A DNA stretch of 64,000 nucleotides, taken from contig NZ_JAAORO010000001.1 in the NCBI RefSeq assembly GCF_017695955.1, positions 1-64,000 on the forward strand, given 5' to 3'. This document shows, one piece after another, positions 28,436 to 37,315 of the stretch (the first letter of the stretch is position 1; the number at the start of each line of letters is the position of its first letter). The notes below the pieces were generated by a model. That model was not told the origin of the DNA. It searched no databases and worked only from the letters and a program-made list of their open reading frames with translations. A program made the position numbers and the translations under genes. The stretch comes from Prochlorococcus marinus XMU1419. Lineage in GTDB: Bacteria > Cyanobacteriota > Cyanobacteriia > PCC-6307 > Cyanobiaceae.

Positions 28436-29446
28436 ATTTTTAGTCATTTCTGCAGCAGCTTTTATAGCTTCAATCATGCTTTGAGATTGAGCTATTCCTT
28501 TGCCAGCAATATCAAAACCCGTTCCATGATCAGGAGATGTTCTTATAAAAGGTAAACCTATTGTGGTATTTACTGAGTAATTAAAAGCTATAATTTTCAT
28601 TGGTATTAAACCTTGATCATGATACATGGCAAGAATGCCATCATGTTTTTCGGAATCTTTATTTGTCCAAGCTTTGGCGGAAGAATTCCAGCAACTATCT
28701 GGAGATAAAGGTCCTAACAATTCAATATTTTTATTCCTCTCATTCCAAGCTATCAATGCATCAGTGAGCCAATCTTGTTCTTCATTACCCAAAACCCCCT
28801 CTTCGCCAGCATGAGGGTTTAATCCGGCAACTTTTAAAATAGGTTTATCATTATAGGTACAACAAAAATCTTTAAAAAGATCTAATTTTGAATGGATTAA
28901 TTTTGTTGTTAATTTTTTTGGAACCTCACAAAGAGCTATATGGGTTGTAGCTAGTAAAGTATTGAATCTCCATCCTGTAATTGGTGATTTTGCTGTAAAT
29001 AACATTCCAACATTTTTAACTCCACACATTTTTGCTAATACTTCAGTTTGACCAGAGAAGAAATGACCTGCAATGGACCATGATTTCTTGCAAATTGGTC
29101 CAGTTACAAGTGCTGAATTAGGATTTTGTTGTACAATTTCAATTGCTTTTTTTAAGTAATAGAAACTTGAATTACCATAACTTGATTTATCGTTTTCGTC
29201 AGATGAAGAAATTTCGAGATCATGAATTTTTAAATTTTCAGGATTTGCGAGGTTTTTTAATCCTAATGTTCTTAGGTGTTTATATGTATTTTGTAGATTC
29301 TTTTTTGAACCAACTAAAATAAAGTCGGTATTTTCGGGAATCTCATTAGAACCAAGAGCCTTTAAGATTATTTCAGGCCCAATTCCAGACTCATCTCCGA
29401 CGCTTAAAACTATTTTTAATTTATTATTAGTATTCTGAAAGTCCAT
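28412..29446 (-). CDS. pdxA: 4-hydroxythreonine-4-phosphate dehydrogenase
   Basis: PdxA oxidises phosphohydroxythreonine on the DXP-dependent route to pyridoxal phosphate. The 344-residue product has VGDESGIGPEIILKAL near the N-terminus, the TGPICKKSW loop, the metal-binding histidines in TTHIALCEVP and MYHDQGLIPMK, and the ending LPFIRTSPDHGTGFDIAGKG. It is 17 bp downstream of an SDR-type gene and convergent with accB, overlapping it by 24 bp. Confidence 0.94.
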   Translation of the reverse strand: MDFQNTNNKLKIVLSVGDESGIGPEIILKALGSNEIPENTDFILVGSKKNLQNTYKHLRTLGLKNLANPENLKIHDLEISSSDENDKSSYGNSSFYYLKKAIEIVQQNPNSALVTGPICKKSWSIAGHFFSGQTEVLAKMCGVKNVGMLFTAKSPITGWRFNTLLATTHIALCEVPKKLTTKLIHSKLDLFKDFCCTYNDKPILKVAGLNPHAGEEGVLGNEEQDWLTDALIAWNERNKNIELLGPLSPDSCWNSSAKAWTNKDSEKHDGILAMYHDQGLIPMKIIAFNYSVNTTIGLPFIRTSPDHGTGFDIAGKGIAQSQSMIEAIKAAAEMTKNSKLLNTH

Positions 29447-29463
29447 AAAAAGTTTTTTTATTT

Positions 29464-30342
29464 TTAACTATTCAAATAGCAATTCTTTAAACCTATTTTA
29501 TAGTTTTTATAAATTAGTTTATATCCAAGTGTTTCACATAAAAGTTTATTAGAAACTCTTCTATTTTCCATCCAAAAAGATTTAGCGATAGGTGATAATT
29601 CCTCTTTTGCATCCTCAAATATTATTGGCTTTGGCATTTTTAAACCTAATAAATCGTAGCAATATTGAATAACTTCAACTTGAGAGCAGGGTTCATCATC
29701 TGCAATATTAATAATCTGGTAAAACTTTAAAGAATTCTTATTTTTTAATAAATAGATAATTGCATTTGCAATATCGGCTACATGAATCCTTGAAAATACC
29801 TGATTTTTTTTTGAGATAACGCGTATTTTTTTATTTTTTATTGCTTCAAAGGTGGATCTTCCAGGGCCATAGATACCCGGTAGCCTAAAAATTTGTACGG
29901 GTAAACCTGATTCAATCCATTCTTTTTCACAATTTAACCTCTTATGACTCCTTTTTTGAAAAGGGTTAGGTTGATCAATTTCAGAAACCCATTCACCTTT
30001 TGTGTTCCCATATACTCCTGTGGTAGATAAATACCCAACCCATTCAAGTGATAAACTTTTGAGCTTATGTCTAAGACTTTCTAAAACTGGATCTTTACCA
30101 TTGTTGTCCGGAGGTATGCAACTAAGAATATGTGTAACTCCATCAAAAATTTTTTTATTAGGGATCATACCGTTTTCACTGTTAAAAACGAAACTATTTG
30201 GATCATTTTTTTCAGATCTCGAACTTGTTAAGGCTGTACAACCTAATTGCCTTATTTTTTTTGCAAAGAAACTACCGCTAAACCCACACCCTAAGATTAA
30301 AAATTTATTTTTATTATTTAGTGAGCTTGCGGGATTTTTCAT
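29464..30342 (-). CDS. NAD(P)-binding SDR/epimerase-like protein
   Basis: The 292-residue protein has an N-terminal dinucleotide-binding motif LGCGFSGSFFAKKI (about 18-31) and the extended-SDR pattern: GYLSTTGVYGNTKGEWV containing the STTGVYG active-site serine and tyrosine region, RLPGIYGPGRS, and RIHVADIAN. The catalytic YxxxK is not obvious, as in the atypical YeeZ-like members of this superfamily, so the substrate cannot be named. It lies upstream of pdxA on the same strand. Its 5' end is divergent from a small membrane protein gene. Confidence 0.83.
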   Translation of the reverse strand: MKNPASSLNNKNKFLILGCGFSGSFFAKKIRQLGCTALTSSRSEKNDPNSFVFNSENGMIPNKKIFDGVTHILSCIPPDNNGKDPVLESLRHKLKSLSLEWVGYLSTTGVYGNTKGEWVSEIDQPNPFQKRSHKRLNCEKEWIESGLPVQIFRLPGIYGPGRSTFEAIKNKKIRVISKKNQVFSRIHVADIANAIIYLLKNKNSLKFYQIINIADDEPCSQVEVIQYCYDLLGLKMPKPIIFEDAKEELSPIAKSFWMENRRVSNKLLCETLGYKLIYKNYKIGLKNCYLNS

Positions 30343-30374
30343 GTGACGCTAGGATAGTACATATGTATTATATA

Positions 30375-30605
30375 ATGATGAAAACAGTTGTTAGGCCTGA
30401 TTTAAAATCAAAAACTTTCTGCATTAACAAAAGTTATTTGCGTCCGATAGAAAAAGAAGCCAGTTTTGTTAGTTATAGATTCTACCAAAAATTTTTTGTC
30501 ATTCTCATTTCATTTTCGACAATTTTAATATTCCCAGAATCGCCAAGAGATTTGGAAAAGTTATGTGAGAGCTATAACTCTAAAAATATTTGTAATGTTT
30601 GGTAG
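30375..30605 (+). CDS. Small single-span membrane protein, unknown
   Basis: From the ATGATG at 30375 this encodes 76 residues with one hydrophobic span (FFVILISFSTILIF, about residues 40-53). A short tail follows with two cysteines (KLCESYNSKNICNVW). The reading frame stays open upstream to 30321, but that would overlap the divergent SDR gene's start, so I prefer 30375; ATG 30363 is also possible. The Cys pair could form a disulphide or bind a metal if the tail is periplasmic. The stop codon abuts the stop of the convergent HNH gene with no gap, which supports it being a real gene. I do not recognise the family. Confidence 0.6.
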   Translation: MMKTVVRPDLKSKTFCINKSYLRPIEKEASFVSYRFYQKFFVILISFSTILIFPESPRDLEKLCESYNSKNICNVW

Positions 30606-31007
30606 TCAAGCTGCTTTATATGTTGAATCTTTTTTTTTGTAATTTATATTATTTGTATTAAAATTAGGATTTGCCCATTGCAGTAATCTTATTGCTAATC
30701 TTAGATCACCTTCCAACCAAGCTCTAATAGCCATTGCTCTGCGAGGATCATAAAATTTTTGTCTTCTATACCAATACAAAGCATTTTCATCTGATTTATC
30801 CCCGTTACATGAGAGACATGCAGGCACACAGTTTTCTGTTGTGCTTAAGCCGCCTTGGCTTCGTGGTAATACGTGATCAATAGATTCTGATGGCTTTCCG
30901 CAATATATACAACTTTTTCCTGTAAATCTATGAATAGACTTTCGCCATTGTCTCAATCTGAACTTAGGACATAAATCCTCTAGAAACACCGCATCATTAG
31001 TATGCAT
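30606..31007 (-). CDS. HNH-family nuclease
   Basis: The 133-residue protein has a compact HNH domain: CIYCGKPSESIDHVLPRSQGG (from about residue 35), where the Asp-His pair is catalytic, and the second CxxC zinc knuckle in CVPACLSCNGDKSDENALYWYRRQ. Small stand-alone HNH proteins of this type are common and conserved in cyanobacteria; they need not be mobile. Nothing around it suggests an intron, intein or phage. The C-terminal 40 residues (AMAIRAWLEGDLRLAIRLLQWA) are helical. The target is unknown. Confidence 0.87.
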   Translation of the reverse strand: MHTNDAVFLEDLCPKFRLRQWRKSIHRFTGKSCIYCGKPSESIDHVLPRSQGGLSTTENCVPACLSCNGDKSDENALYWYRRQKFYDPRRAMAIRAWLEGDLRLAIRLLQWANPNFNTNNINYKKKDSTYKAA

Positions 31008-31170
31008 TCAGATTTTTTAATTAAATAAATAATGGCTTGAATATATCAAAAGTCAATATTTATTTATTATGTTTTAGGCTGAATTTGAGTGCAAAACTAT
31101 AATTTAGTGTTGATAGATACAAAATAAAGTGTGTTGAAAAATCTATTTAATCGTTCTAACTTAATATTTT

Positions 31171-31572
31171 TTAATAGCTATATCTTTCAAGGGTTTCTTC
31201 TGAAAATTCTTCATTAGATTCTTTTTCTTTTCTTTTTTTTTCTTTTTGTAACTCTCTTTGTAGTTTCCTATCAGGATGTAAATTATCTAAGTATTCAATA
31301 CAGTAACTAAATTTTTCTCGTTCTCTAATAACTGTTTCAGTGATTTGCGATGCTGCTTGCCTAGGTGAGACTTTAAAAATTCCTCCTCTTTGTTTTTTGA
31401 TATAGGTATAAGCAGCTTCCCAGCTACTTCTATGGTCATTTCCGCTGTCTCGCATGCTGCAAAAAATTTCAGCTCCAAATGAGCCTGCATGAACTTTTGA
31501 TGTTGTAAAAGCTAAAGGTGTAAATATACCTAAAGTTATAAATATCAGTTTTTTCTGCTTTAATCTTTGCAT
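31171..31572 (-). CDS. Secreted small protein of unknown function
   Basis: The 133-residue product has a clear signal peptide: basic MQRLKQKK, a hydrophobic core (LIFITLGIFTPLAF), and a probable cleavage after VHA (about residue 29). The mature part has two cysteines (FCSM and SYCIEY) about 57 residues apart, which could form a disulphide, and an AAYTYIKKQRGGIFKVSPRQAASQI segment. The tail is very rich in Lys and Glu. I recall similar proteins in other cyanobacteria annotated only as conserved hypotheticals. It stands between the HNH gene and a membrane protein gene on the same strand. Confidence 0.75.
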   Translation of the reverse strand: MQRLKQKKLIFITLGIFTPLAFTTSKVHAGSFGAEIFCSMRDSGNDHRSSWEAAYTYIKKQRGGIFKVSPRQAASQITETVIREREKFSYCIEYLDNLHPDRKLQRELQKEKKRKEKESNEEFSEETLERYSY

Positions 31573-31628
31573 TAAACTTTTTTCTTCTATTTAAAAATAT
31601 CTTTTATTAACAATATGTCTATAGAAAT

Positions 31629-32141
31629 TTAAGATTTTATTATTCCAAATAAGTTTAAACACTTCACTACAAGAGGAAGAATTAAAAGCACAGTAATTAA
31701 CCTTACTGCGTGCAGAGTTGCGACTGCAGCACCAACTCCATATTCTGAACCTACAAGACTCATCCCGCTTATACCTCCAGGTGCGGCCCCAAGAATAGTT
31801 GTAATCACATCTATATTAAGTAATCTGCTTGTCCATAATCCAATTGCTAACCCCGTAATAACTAAAGTAAAGGTTATCAATATCGCAGGCCTCCACAAGC
31901 TTTGAAGATCAATTAAAGAGTCTTTAGTTAACGATGTTCCAATTACTGTCCCGATGCCAATCTCTAATATTGTTCTTGTTCCAGTAGGCCACTCTGCAAT
32001 ATCCACTTTGCCACTGATGCTCAGTAAACTTGCGCCTAATAAAGCTCCTGCAAGTGGAGCTGCAGGAATACCCGTTTTGAGGGCTAAAGTTCCAAAGATT
32101 CCACCAGCAATTAGATAATAGATTAGATTAATGTTTGGCAT
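31629..32141 (-). CDS. AbrB-type (AbrB_dup) membrane protein, half length
   Basis: The 170-residue protein is almost entirely hydrophobic with about five spans. It carries the family hallmark GAAPGGISGMSLVGSEYGVG, followed by AVATLHAVRLITVLLILPL. Full-length members (E. coli AbrB, the family once called ammonia-monooxygenase-like) hold two such repeats in about 350 residues. Here there is one, so it would need to dimerise or pair with another half encoded elsewhere. It is not the AbrB transcription regulator. Function is unproven. Both ends look natural, so I do not call it a pseudogene. Confidence 0.8.
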   Translation of the reverse strand: MPNINLIYYLIAGGIFGTLALKTGIPAAPLAGALLGASLLSISGKVDIAEWPTGTRTILEIGIGTVIGTSLTKDSLIDLQSLWRPAILITFTLVITGLAIGLWTSRLLNIDVITTILGAAPGGISGMSLVGSEYGVGAAVATLHAVRLITVLLILPLVVKCLNLFGIIKS

Positions 32142-32233
32142 AAAATTTAAAGGAGTTCGGAATAATATTAGAAAAAATTTTTTTTTCTTGGGTTGATAGT
32201 CGAATTATATTTCTCCAACCCTCCCATAATGAC

Positions 32234-32263
32234 CCCTTTTATTGGCATAATATTATAAAAGGG
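32234..32263 (+). promoter_or_regulatory. 9-bp inverted repeat covering the ribosome-binding site of the next ORF
   Basis: CCCTTTTAT (32234-32242) and ATAAAAGGG (32255-32263) pair perfectly across a 12-base loop. The right arm contains the AAGGG part of the AAGGGTGA Shine-Dalgarno sequence, which sits 6 bases before the ATG at 32272. Folding in RNA would hide the ribosome-binding site. The loop also contains TATTAT (32251-32256), which could be a -10 element. In that case the hairpin would not be transcribed, so the role is open. Confidence 0.45.
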
Positions 32264-32271
32264 TGAATTTT

Positions 32272-32469
32272 ATGTCTTCACAGATTTCATACAGAGCTAA
32301 TAAAAGCCGTATAAAGAAAAAACTATCTTTTTTCGAGGGGGGCCATCAGCTAGAAAAATTAGAGTTTGCTCTTGCAATTGCTCAAACTAAGGGGGATGAA
32401 AAAAAATCAATTTCTCTAAGAAAAAAAATTGTCGAATTAGGTGGAAATGTTGAGGAGCCAGGAACTTAA
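32272..32469 (+). CDS. Small basic protein, unknown
   Basis: Starting at the ATG at 32272 this encodes 65 residues, hydrophilic and mostly helical: MSSQISYRANKSRIKKKLSF, then LEKLEFALAIAQTKGDEKKS. I chose this ATG over the GTG at 32263 because AAGGGTGA is well spaced before it and the GTG lies inside the ribosome-binding site. There is no signal peptide, membrane span or recognised domain. It faces the aminotransferase gene tail to tail with one base between. The basic helix could bind nucleic acid or ribosomes, but that is a guess. Confidence 0.6.
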   Translation: MSSQISYRANKSRIKKKLSFFEGGHQLEKLEFALAIAQTKGDEKKSISLRKKIVELGGNVEEPGT

Positions 32470-32470
32470 C

Positions 32471-33634
32471 TTATTTTGATTCAAGACAATTAGTTGCCAA
32501 CATTAATGCATCGCCTGCTTGTTGTGTTGTTATCTTGCCAAGCTCAAGAAGAACATAGCTGATAGCAGAAATGACAGTAATTATATCTCTATCGTTTACA
32601 TAGCCCAAGTGACCAACTCTAAATATTTTTCCTTTCAAATGATCTTGACCACCAGCAAGTAAAATATCAAACTTACTTTTTATTAACTTTCTGAATTCTT
32701 CAGCATCCATTTCTCCAGTTTTTATCGCAGTAATTGAAGGACTTAAATAATTCTCATCAGCAAATAATTTGAGATTTAAAGCTTTCATGGCTGTGCTCAT
32801 TGCCAATTTGTGCCTATTATGTCTGAGAAAAATGTTTTCTAAGCCCTCATCTCGCATCATTTTTAAAGCTTCATCTAAAGCAAAAAATAAATTAACTGCT
32901 GGAGTATATGGGTTGCTATTACTTAGAAGACTTTTTTTGTATGATTTTAAATCTAAATAAAATTTAGGTAAATTAGATTCTTCTGTAGCTGCCCATGCTT
33001 TTTCGCTCATTGATATAAAACTTAGGCCTGGGGGAATCATATATCCTTTTTGTGATCCTGAAGCAACGATATCTAGTTGCCACTCATCTATTGGTACATT
33101 GCAGGCCCCAAGACTTGTGACGCAGTCAACAATAGATAATGCTTTTTTGTGTTCTTTAATATATGAGCTAATAGTTTTTAGATCATTAATTACACCTGTT
33201 GAGGTTTCAGAGTGGGTTAATATGACGGCTTTTATTTCTTTTTGTTTATCCTCTTCTAATATTTTTTTGAATTCATCTGGATTAAGGGCAGTACCCCATT
33301 CCGAATTAATTTTTATTACCTCTAATCCAAATGTTTTAGCTACTTTTACCCATCTTTCACCAAATTTTCCATTTTCTCCACAAATTACTTTGTCACCTTT
33401 ACTTAAAGTATTAATTATTCCAGCTTCCATAGCGGCAGTTCCGCTTCCAGTAATTGTGAGAATATCATTTTGAGTTTGATGAAGCCATTGTAAATTTTTA
33501 GTGGTAATTTCTACCAACTCTTGAAATTCCTTACTTCGATGGCCAATAGGATGCTTGCTTAATGCTTGTAAAACTTTTTCTGGAACTGGTGTGGGCCCAG
33601 GAATCATCAATGATAATTTTTGTTGTATGGCCAC
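32471..33634 (-). CDS. Class V PLP aminotransferase (serine/alanine-glyoxylate type)
   Basis: The 387-residue enzyme fits the alanine-glyoxylate / serine-pyruvate aminotransferase group, once annotated in cyanobacteria as a soluble hydrogenase small subunit. Visible features are MIPGPTPVPEKVLQALSKHPIGHRS at the N-terminus, the glycine-rich TGSGTAAMEA, SIVDCVTSLGACNVPIDEW, and the PLP lysine in VASGSQKGYMIPPG. The C-terminal part has FRVGHLGYVNDRDI. A role in photorespiratory glyoxylate-to-glycine conversion is plausible; the exact amino donor cannot be read from sequence. It is divergent from cbiD, with 60 bp between the starts. Confidence 0.9.
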   Translation of the reverse strand: MAIQQKLSLMIPGPTPVPEKVLQALSKHPIGHRSKEFQELVEITTKNLQWLHQTQNDILTITGSGTAAMEAGIINTLSKGDKVICGENGKFGERWVKVAKTFGLEVIKINSEWGTALNPDEFKKILEEDKQKEIKAVILTHSETSTGVINDLKTISSYIKEHKKALSIVDCVTSLGACNVPIDEWQLDIVASGSQKGYMIPPGLSFISMSEKAWAATEESNLPKFYLDLKSYKKSLLSNSNPYTPAVNLFFALDEALKMMRDEGLENIFLRHNRHKLAMSTAMKALNLKLFADENYLSPSITAIKTGEMDAEEFRKLIKSKFDILLAGGQDHLKGKIFRVGHLGYVNDRDIITVISAISYVLLELGKITTQQAGDALMLATNCLESK

Positions 33635-33694
33635 TTTTTATTAAATAGGTCATTCTTAGATTAGTTCTCATTATATATTTTTCAATTACTTGAT

Positions 33695-34819
33695 TTGAAA
33701 AAAGGATTTTCTTTACCTCTATGGGTTGCCGGGTCTGCAAAGGCAGCATTAAAAAAACTTGTAGGGTCTTCTTTTGAAAATTATGAATTAATAAAAATTC
33801 CTAATGAAGAAAAAAGAATCAAAATAGAAATTCATTCTGTTGGTCTGTTCAAAGATGACTCGCATGCGTTAGGAATTTCATTTGCAAAGTCTGGTTTAGA
33901 TCTTGACATTACACAGAATTTAGAAATATGGACAATAGCTTCTTTAGAAAAAATTTCTTTGAATAATCCTGTTCAAACAAATCCAATAAACATTATTCCA
34001 GGATCTGGTGTTGGTATCAAAGAAAATACTTCAGAAATATGTATTTCTGATTTTGCTAAAGAACTTTTATATGAAAATTTATTGGAAATTATTCCCGCGG
34101 GTTTTTATTTAAATTTAGAAATAATTTTTCCAAAAGGGGAGTTTCTAGCTGAAAGAACCAGTAATAAGTCATTTGGTATTGTAGCCGGGTTATCTATTAT
34201 TGGTACTTCTGCTGAGACTTATTCGAGTGCTTCACCTGATCAATTAGAAGAAGCTAAAACAAAGCTATCAAAATTAATGAAAAATGATTTTAAAGGAAAG
34301 GTTGTTTTTGTTATTGGTGAAAATGGCTTAAATTTAGCAAAAACTTGTAATGTTAATTTGCCAATTATAAAGGTTGGTAATTGGATAGGGCCATTAATAG
34401 TTGATGCTGCAATAAAAAATGTAAAAACTGTAATCCTTTTTGGTTATCATGGGAAATTAATAAAATTAGCAGGCGGCATTTTTCATACACATAATCATTT
34501 AGCTGATGGAAGAATTGAAATTCTTGTTTATTTAGCTGTTCAAGAAAAAGTACCACCTGAAATCGTAGTTAAATTATCTTATTTAAATACTCTTGAAGAT
34601 GCCTTATTACTTCTTGAAAGATTTGATAAATCTACAGCTGAAAAATTATTCAAACACTTATCAAATACGATTGAGAAGCGTTCTTTTGCATATGTTAATA
34701 GGTATGTTAAAACTGATATGGAAATTGCAGCAATTATTTTTGATAGAAAAAGGGAAATAAGGTGGACTGGAACTATAGGTAGTGATTATATTTCTTATTT
34801 TCAATCCAATAAATTTTAA
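33695..34819 (+). CDS. cbiD: Cobalt-precorrin-5B (C1)-methyltransferase
   Basis: CbiD methylates C1 of the corrin ring on the early-cobalt-insertion route to cobalamin. The 374-residue protein starts at TTG 33695 (MKKGFSLPLWVAGSAKAALK) and shows the family segments IIPGSGVGIKENTSEIC, FPKGEFLAERTSNKSFGIVAGLSIIGTS and KLAGGIFHTHNHLADGR. No cofactor motif of canonical SAM methyltransferases is expected in this family. Its presence fits with cyanobacterial pseudocobalamin synthesis and with the cobalamin-dependent QueG here. guaA follows 42 bp downstream on the same strand. Confidence 0.92.
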   Translation: MKKGFSLPLWVAGSAKAALKKLVGSSFENYELIKIPNEEKRIKIEIHSVGLFKDDSHALGISFAKSGLDLDITQNLEIWTIASLEKISLNNPVQTNPINIIPGSGVGIKENTSEICISDFAKELLYENLLEIIPAGFYLNLEIIFPKGEFLAERTSNKSFGIVAGLSIIGTSAETYSSASPDQLEEAKTKLSKLMKNDFKGKVVFVIGENGLNLAKTCNVNLPIIKVGNWIGPLIVDAAIKNVKTVILFGYHGKLIKLAGGIFHTHNHLADGRIEILVYLAVQEKVPPEIVVKLSYLNTLEDALLLLERFDKSTAEKLFKHLSNTIEKRSFAYVNRYVKTDMEIAAIIFDRKREIRWTGTIGSDYISYFQSNKF

Positions 34820-34861
34820 ATTGATTCTGCTTTTGTAAAAAAATTGAGCTAACTTTTATAC

Positions 34862-36448
34862 ATGAGTCAAAAATCATTAAAAAAAGAACGAGAGCCTTCA
34901 ATATTAATTTTAGATTTCGGATCTCAATATTCTGAATTGATTGCTAGAAGGATTCGAGAAATTAATGTTTTTTCACTTGTTGTTAGTAACTATATTTCAA
35001 TTGAGGATATTCAAGATATTAATCCTAAGGGCATAATTTTGAGTGGAGGTCCTAATTCTGTATATGCTCAAAATGCTCCTAAATGTGATAAAAAAATTTT
35101 TGATTTAGGAATTCCTATTCTTGGCATTTGCTATGGAATGCAACTAATAGTCAAAGAACTTGGAGGATCTGTAACTTCAGCCACTAAAAAAGCTGAGTAC
35201 GGTAAAGCACCAATAAATATTGATCTAGAATGTGACCTTCTTTCTAACGTAGTAGATAAATCTATAATGTGGATGAGTCATGGGGATTCAATTAATTGTT
35301 TGCCTGACGGATTTAATAAAATTGCTCATACGGAGAATACAGTCCATGCAGCAATTTCACATGATAATAAGAAATTATTTGGGGTACAATTCCATCCTGA
35401 AGTGGTTCATTCAGAGTTTGGAATGACAGTAATTAAAAATTTTGTTCATAATATTTCTTGTTGTGCAGCTGATTGGACAACCGAAACTTTTTTAGAGGAG
35501 ACGATTCCTAGGATAAGAGAACAAGTTGGCAATAAGAAAGTTCTGCTTGCCTTGTCAGGAGGAGTTGATTCTTCAACCCTTGCCTTCTTGCTTAATAAAG
35601 CAATTGGAAATCAGTTAACATGCATGTTTATAGACCAAGGTTTCATGAGAAAAGGTGAACCTGAGTTTTTAATGAATTTTTTTGATAAAAAATTTCATAT
35701 AAAAGTTGAATACATTAATGCTAGGGAAAGGTTTATTGCAAAATTAAAAGGGATTACTGATCCGGAACAAAAAAGGAAAATTATTGGTGGAGAATTTATA
35801 AGAGTTTTTGAAGAAGAAAGTAACAAGCTGGGACCTTTTCAGTACTTAGCGCAAGGTACTCTTTATCCTGATGTAATTGAAAGTGCTGGTACTAATGTTG
35901 ACCCTAATACAGGGGAGAGAATAGCCGTAAAAATAAAGAGTCATCATAATGTTGGCGGATTACCAAAAGATTTACAGTTTAAATTAGTTGAGCCATTAAG
36001 AAAACTTTTTAAAGATGAAGTTCGAAAATTAGGAGCTGCTTTAGGTTTGCCGGATGAAATCATAAAAAGGCATCCATTTCCAGGCCCAGGTTTAGCAATA
36101 AGAATTTTGGGAGAAGTGACTAATGAAAAACTTGATTGTCTAAGAGATGCAGACTGGATAGTGAGAGACGAAATTAAAAAAGCAGGTCTATATGATGATA
36201 TTTGGCAAGCTTTCGCAGTATTGTTACCAGTTAAAACTGTTGGTGTTATGGGTGATAAAAGAACTTATGCCTGGCCAATAGTTTTACGTTGTGTATCTAG
36301 TGAAGACGGAATGACAGCAGACTGGTCAAAAATTCCTTTGGAGATTTTGGAAAGAATTTCAAATAGAATCGTAAATGAAGTAGTTTTAGTTAATAGAGTC
36401 GTTTACGATATTACAAGTAAACCCCCTGGAACTATTGAGTGGGAGTAA
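34862..36448 (+). CDS. guaA: GMP synthase (glutamine-hydrolysing)
   Basis: GuaA turns XMP into GMP. The 528-residue protein has an N-terminal class I glutamine amidotransferase domain with nucleophile Cys90 (GICYGMQL) and the HPE motif (FHPEVVHS). An ATP-pyrophosphatase domain follows with SGGVDSS (about 233-239). The C-terminal dimerisation part ends [16 protein letters not shown], the standard family terminus. It is 42 bp after cbiD and is followed by an AT-only hairpin that probably ends the transcript. Confidence 0.97.
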   Translation: MSQKSLKKEREPSILILDFGSQYSELIARRIREINVFSLVVSNYISIEDIQDINPKGIILSGGPNSVYAQNAPKCDKKIFDLGIPILGICYGMQLIVKELGGSVTSATKKAEYGKAPINIDLECDLLSNVVDKSIMWMSHGDSINCLPDGFNKIAHTENTVHAAISHDNKKLFGVQFHPEVVHSEFGMTVIKNFVHNISCCAADWTTETFLEETIPRIREQVGNKKVLLALSGGVDSSTLAFLLNKAIGNQLTCMFIDQGFMRKGEPEFLMNFFDKKFHIKVEYINARERFIAKLKGITDPEQKRKIIGGEFIRVFEEESNKLGPFQYLAQGTLYPDVIESAGTNVDPNTGERIAVKIKSHHNVGGLPKDLQFKLVEPLRKLFKDEVRKLGAALGLPDEIIKRHPFPGPGLAIRILGEVTNEKLDCLRDADWIVRDEIKKAGLYDDIWQAFAVLLPVKTVGVMGDKRTYAWPIVLRCVSSEDGMTADWSKIPLEILERISNRIVNEVVLVNRVVYDITSKPPGTIEWE

Positions 36449-36463
36449 TTTAAGAAATGTTCT

Positions 36464-36489
36464 AAAAAATTAAAGTCTTTTAATTTTTT
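36464..36489 (+). terminator. AT-only hairpin after guaA
   Basis: AAAAAATTAAA (36464-36474), loop GTCT, and TTTAATTTTTT (36479-36489) form a perfect 11-bp stem ending in six Ts. It lies 15 bp after the guaA stop and reads as an intrinsic terminator or at least a pause site. It overlaps a TTG at 36488 that could otherwise start the next gene, which argues for the later ATG at 36521. Confidence 0.5.
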
Positions 36490-36520
36490 GAACAAATTTT
36501 TTAATGACAATAAAAATGCA

Positions 36521-37234
36521 ATGAGCCAGATTATTAAATTAAGTCGTTCTACTGTTGAGAAATACCTTAGTTGTCCAAGATGTTGTGTACTTGATAAAAA
36601 ATATCAAATAAAACCTCCATCATTACCATTTACTCTAAATATAGCTGTAGATAATTTATGTAAAAATGAATTTGATTACTACAGAAGCATTCAGAAACCA
36701 CATCCATTGTTTATTGAACATGGTATTGATGCTGTTCCTTTTAAACACGAAGATTTAGAACGTTGGAGAAGTAATTTTCAAGGGATTAGATATAAGTCAA
36801 TTGAACATAATTATGATTTTGGTGGAGCTGTCGATGATATTTGGCAGAAAAAGAATGGTGATCTTATCATTATTGATGTAAAAGCAACTTCTAGAAATAA
36901 TTTTGATTGGTCTGAAACTTTTAATAAATACGAATATGCAAAAGCTTATAAGAGGCAATTGGAAATGTATCAGTGGTTATTTAAAAAAAATGGTTTTCAA
37001 GTTGCTAAGGAAGCTTATCTTTTGTACTTTAATGGAAAGAAAAATGAAGAGCTATTTAATAATCAATTAAATTTTGATGTGCATTTAATTAGATTAGATT
37101 GTTCTACATCATGGGTAGAGAATAAGATTATAGATACTGTAAATTTATTACGGTCAGAAATTTTCCCTAAACCTTCATTAAATTGTGAATACTGTAATTA
37201 TTTAAAAAAGCGTTGGCAGTTATCAGTAACTTAG
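36521..37234 (+). CDS. PD-(D/E)XK nuclease-superfamily protein, Cas4/RecB-like
   Basis: Starting at ATG 36521 the protein has 237 residues. Motifs of the PD-(D/E)XK nuclease fold are clear: GGAVDDIW (D105), DLIIIDVKATS (D119, K121) and the RecB/Cas4-type QLEMY (Q146, Y150). Cysteines C18, C21 and C22 near the N-terminus and C222 and C225 near the C-terminus resemble the 4Fe-4S-binding layout of Cas4/AddB-like nucleases, though the spacing is not exact. No cas genes or CRISPR repeats are present, so a housekeeping DNA-repair role is more likely. The frame is open back to a TTG at 36488, which falls in the guaA terminator. Confidence 0.78.
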   Translation: MSQIIKLSRSTVEKYLSCPRCCVLDKKYQIKPPSLPFTLNIAVDNLCKNEFDYYRSIQKPHPLFIEHGIDAVPFKHEDLERWRSNFQGIRYKSIEHNYDFGGAVDDIWQKKNGDLIIIDVKATSRNNFDWSETFNKYEYAKAYKRQLEMYQWLFKKNGFQVAKEAYLLYFNGKKNEELFNNQLNFDVHLIRLDCSTSWVENKIIDTVNLLRSEIFPKPSLNCEYCNYLKKRWQLSVT

Positions 37235-37315
37235 TACTCATAAAAAATTATCTGATATTCCTGGAAAATTAGTAAATAAAAGATAACCTTTAATTAGATT
37301 ATAAAATTTTGGCTT

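Noticed and set aside
30606-31007. HNH gene as a homing endonuclease or phage remnant
   Set aside because: No intron, intein, phage genes or repeats are nearby, and small stand-alone HNH proteins are common in cyanobacterial core genomes.
36521-37234. CRISPR-associated Cas4
   Set aside because: No CRISPR repeats or other cas genes were seen anywhere in the window, so only a Cas4/RecB-like nuclease is claimed.
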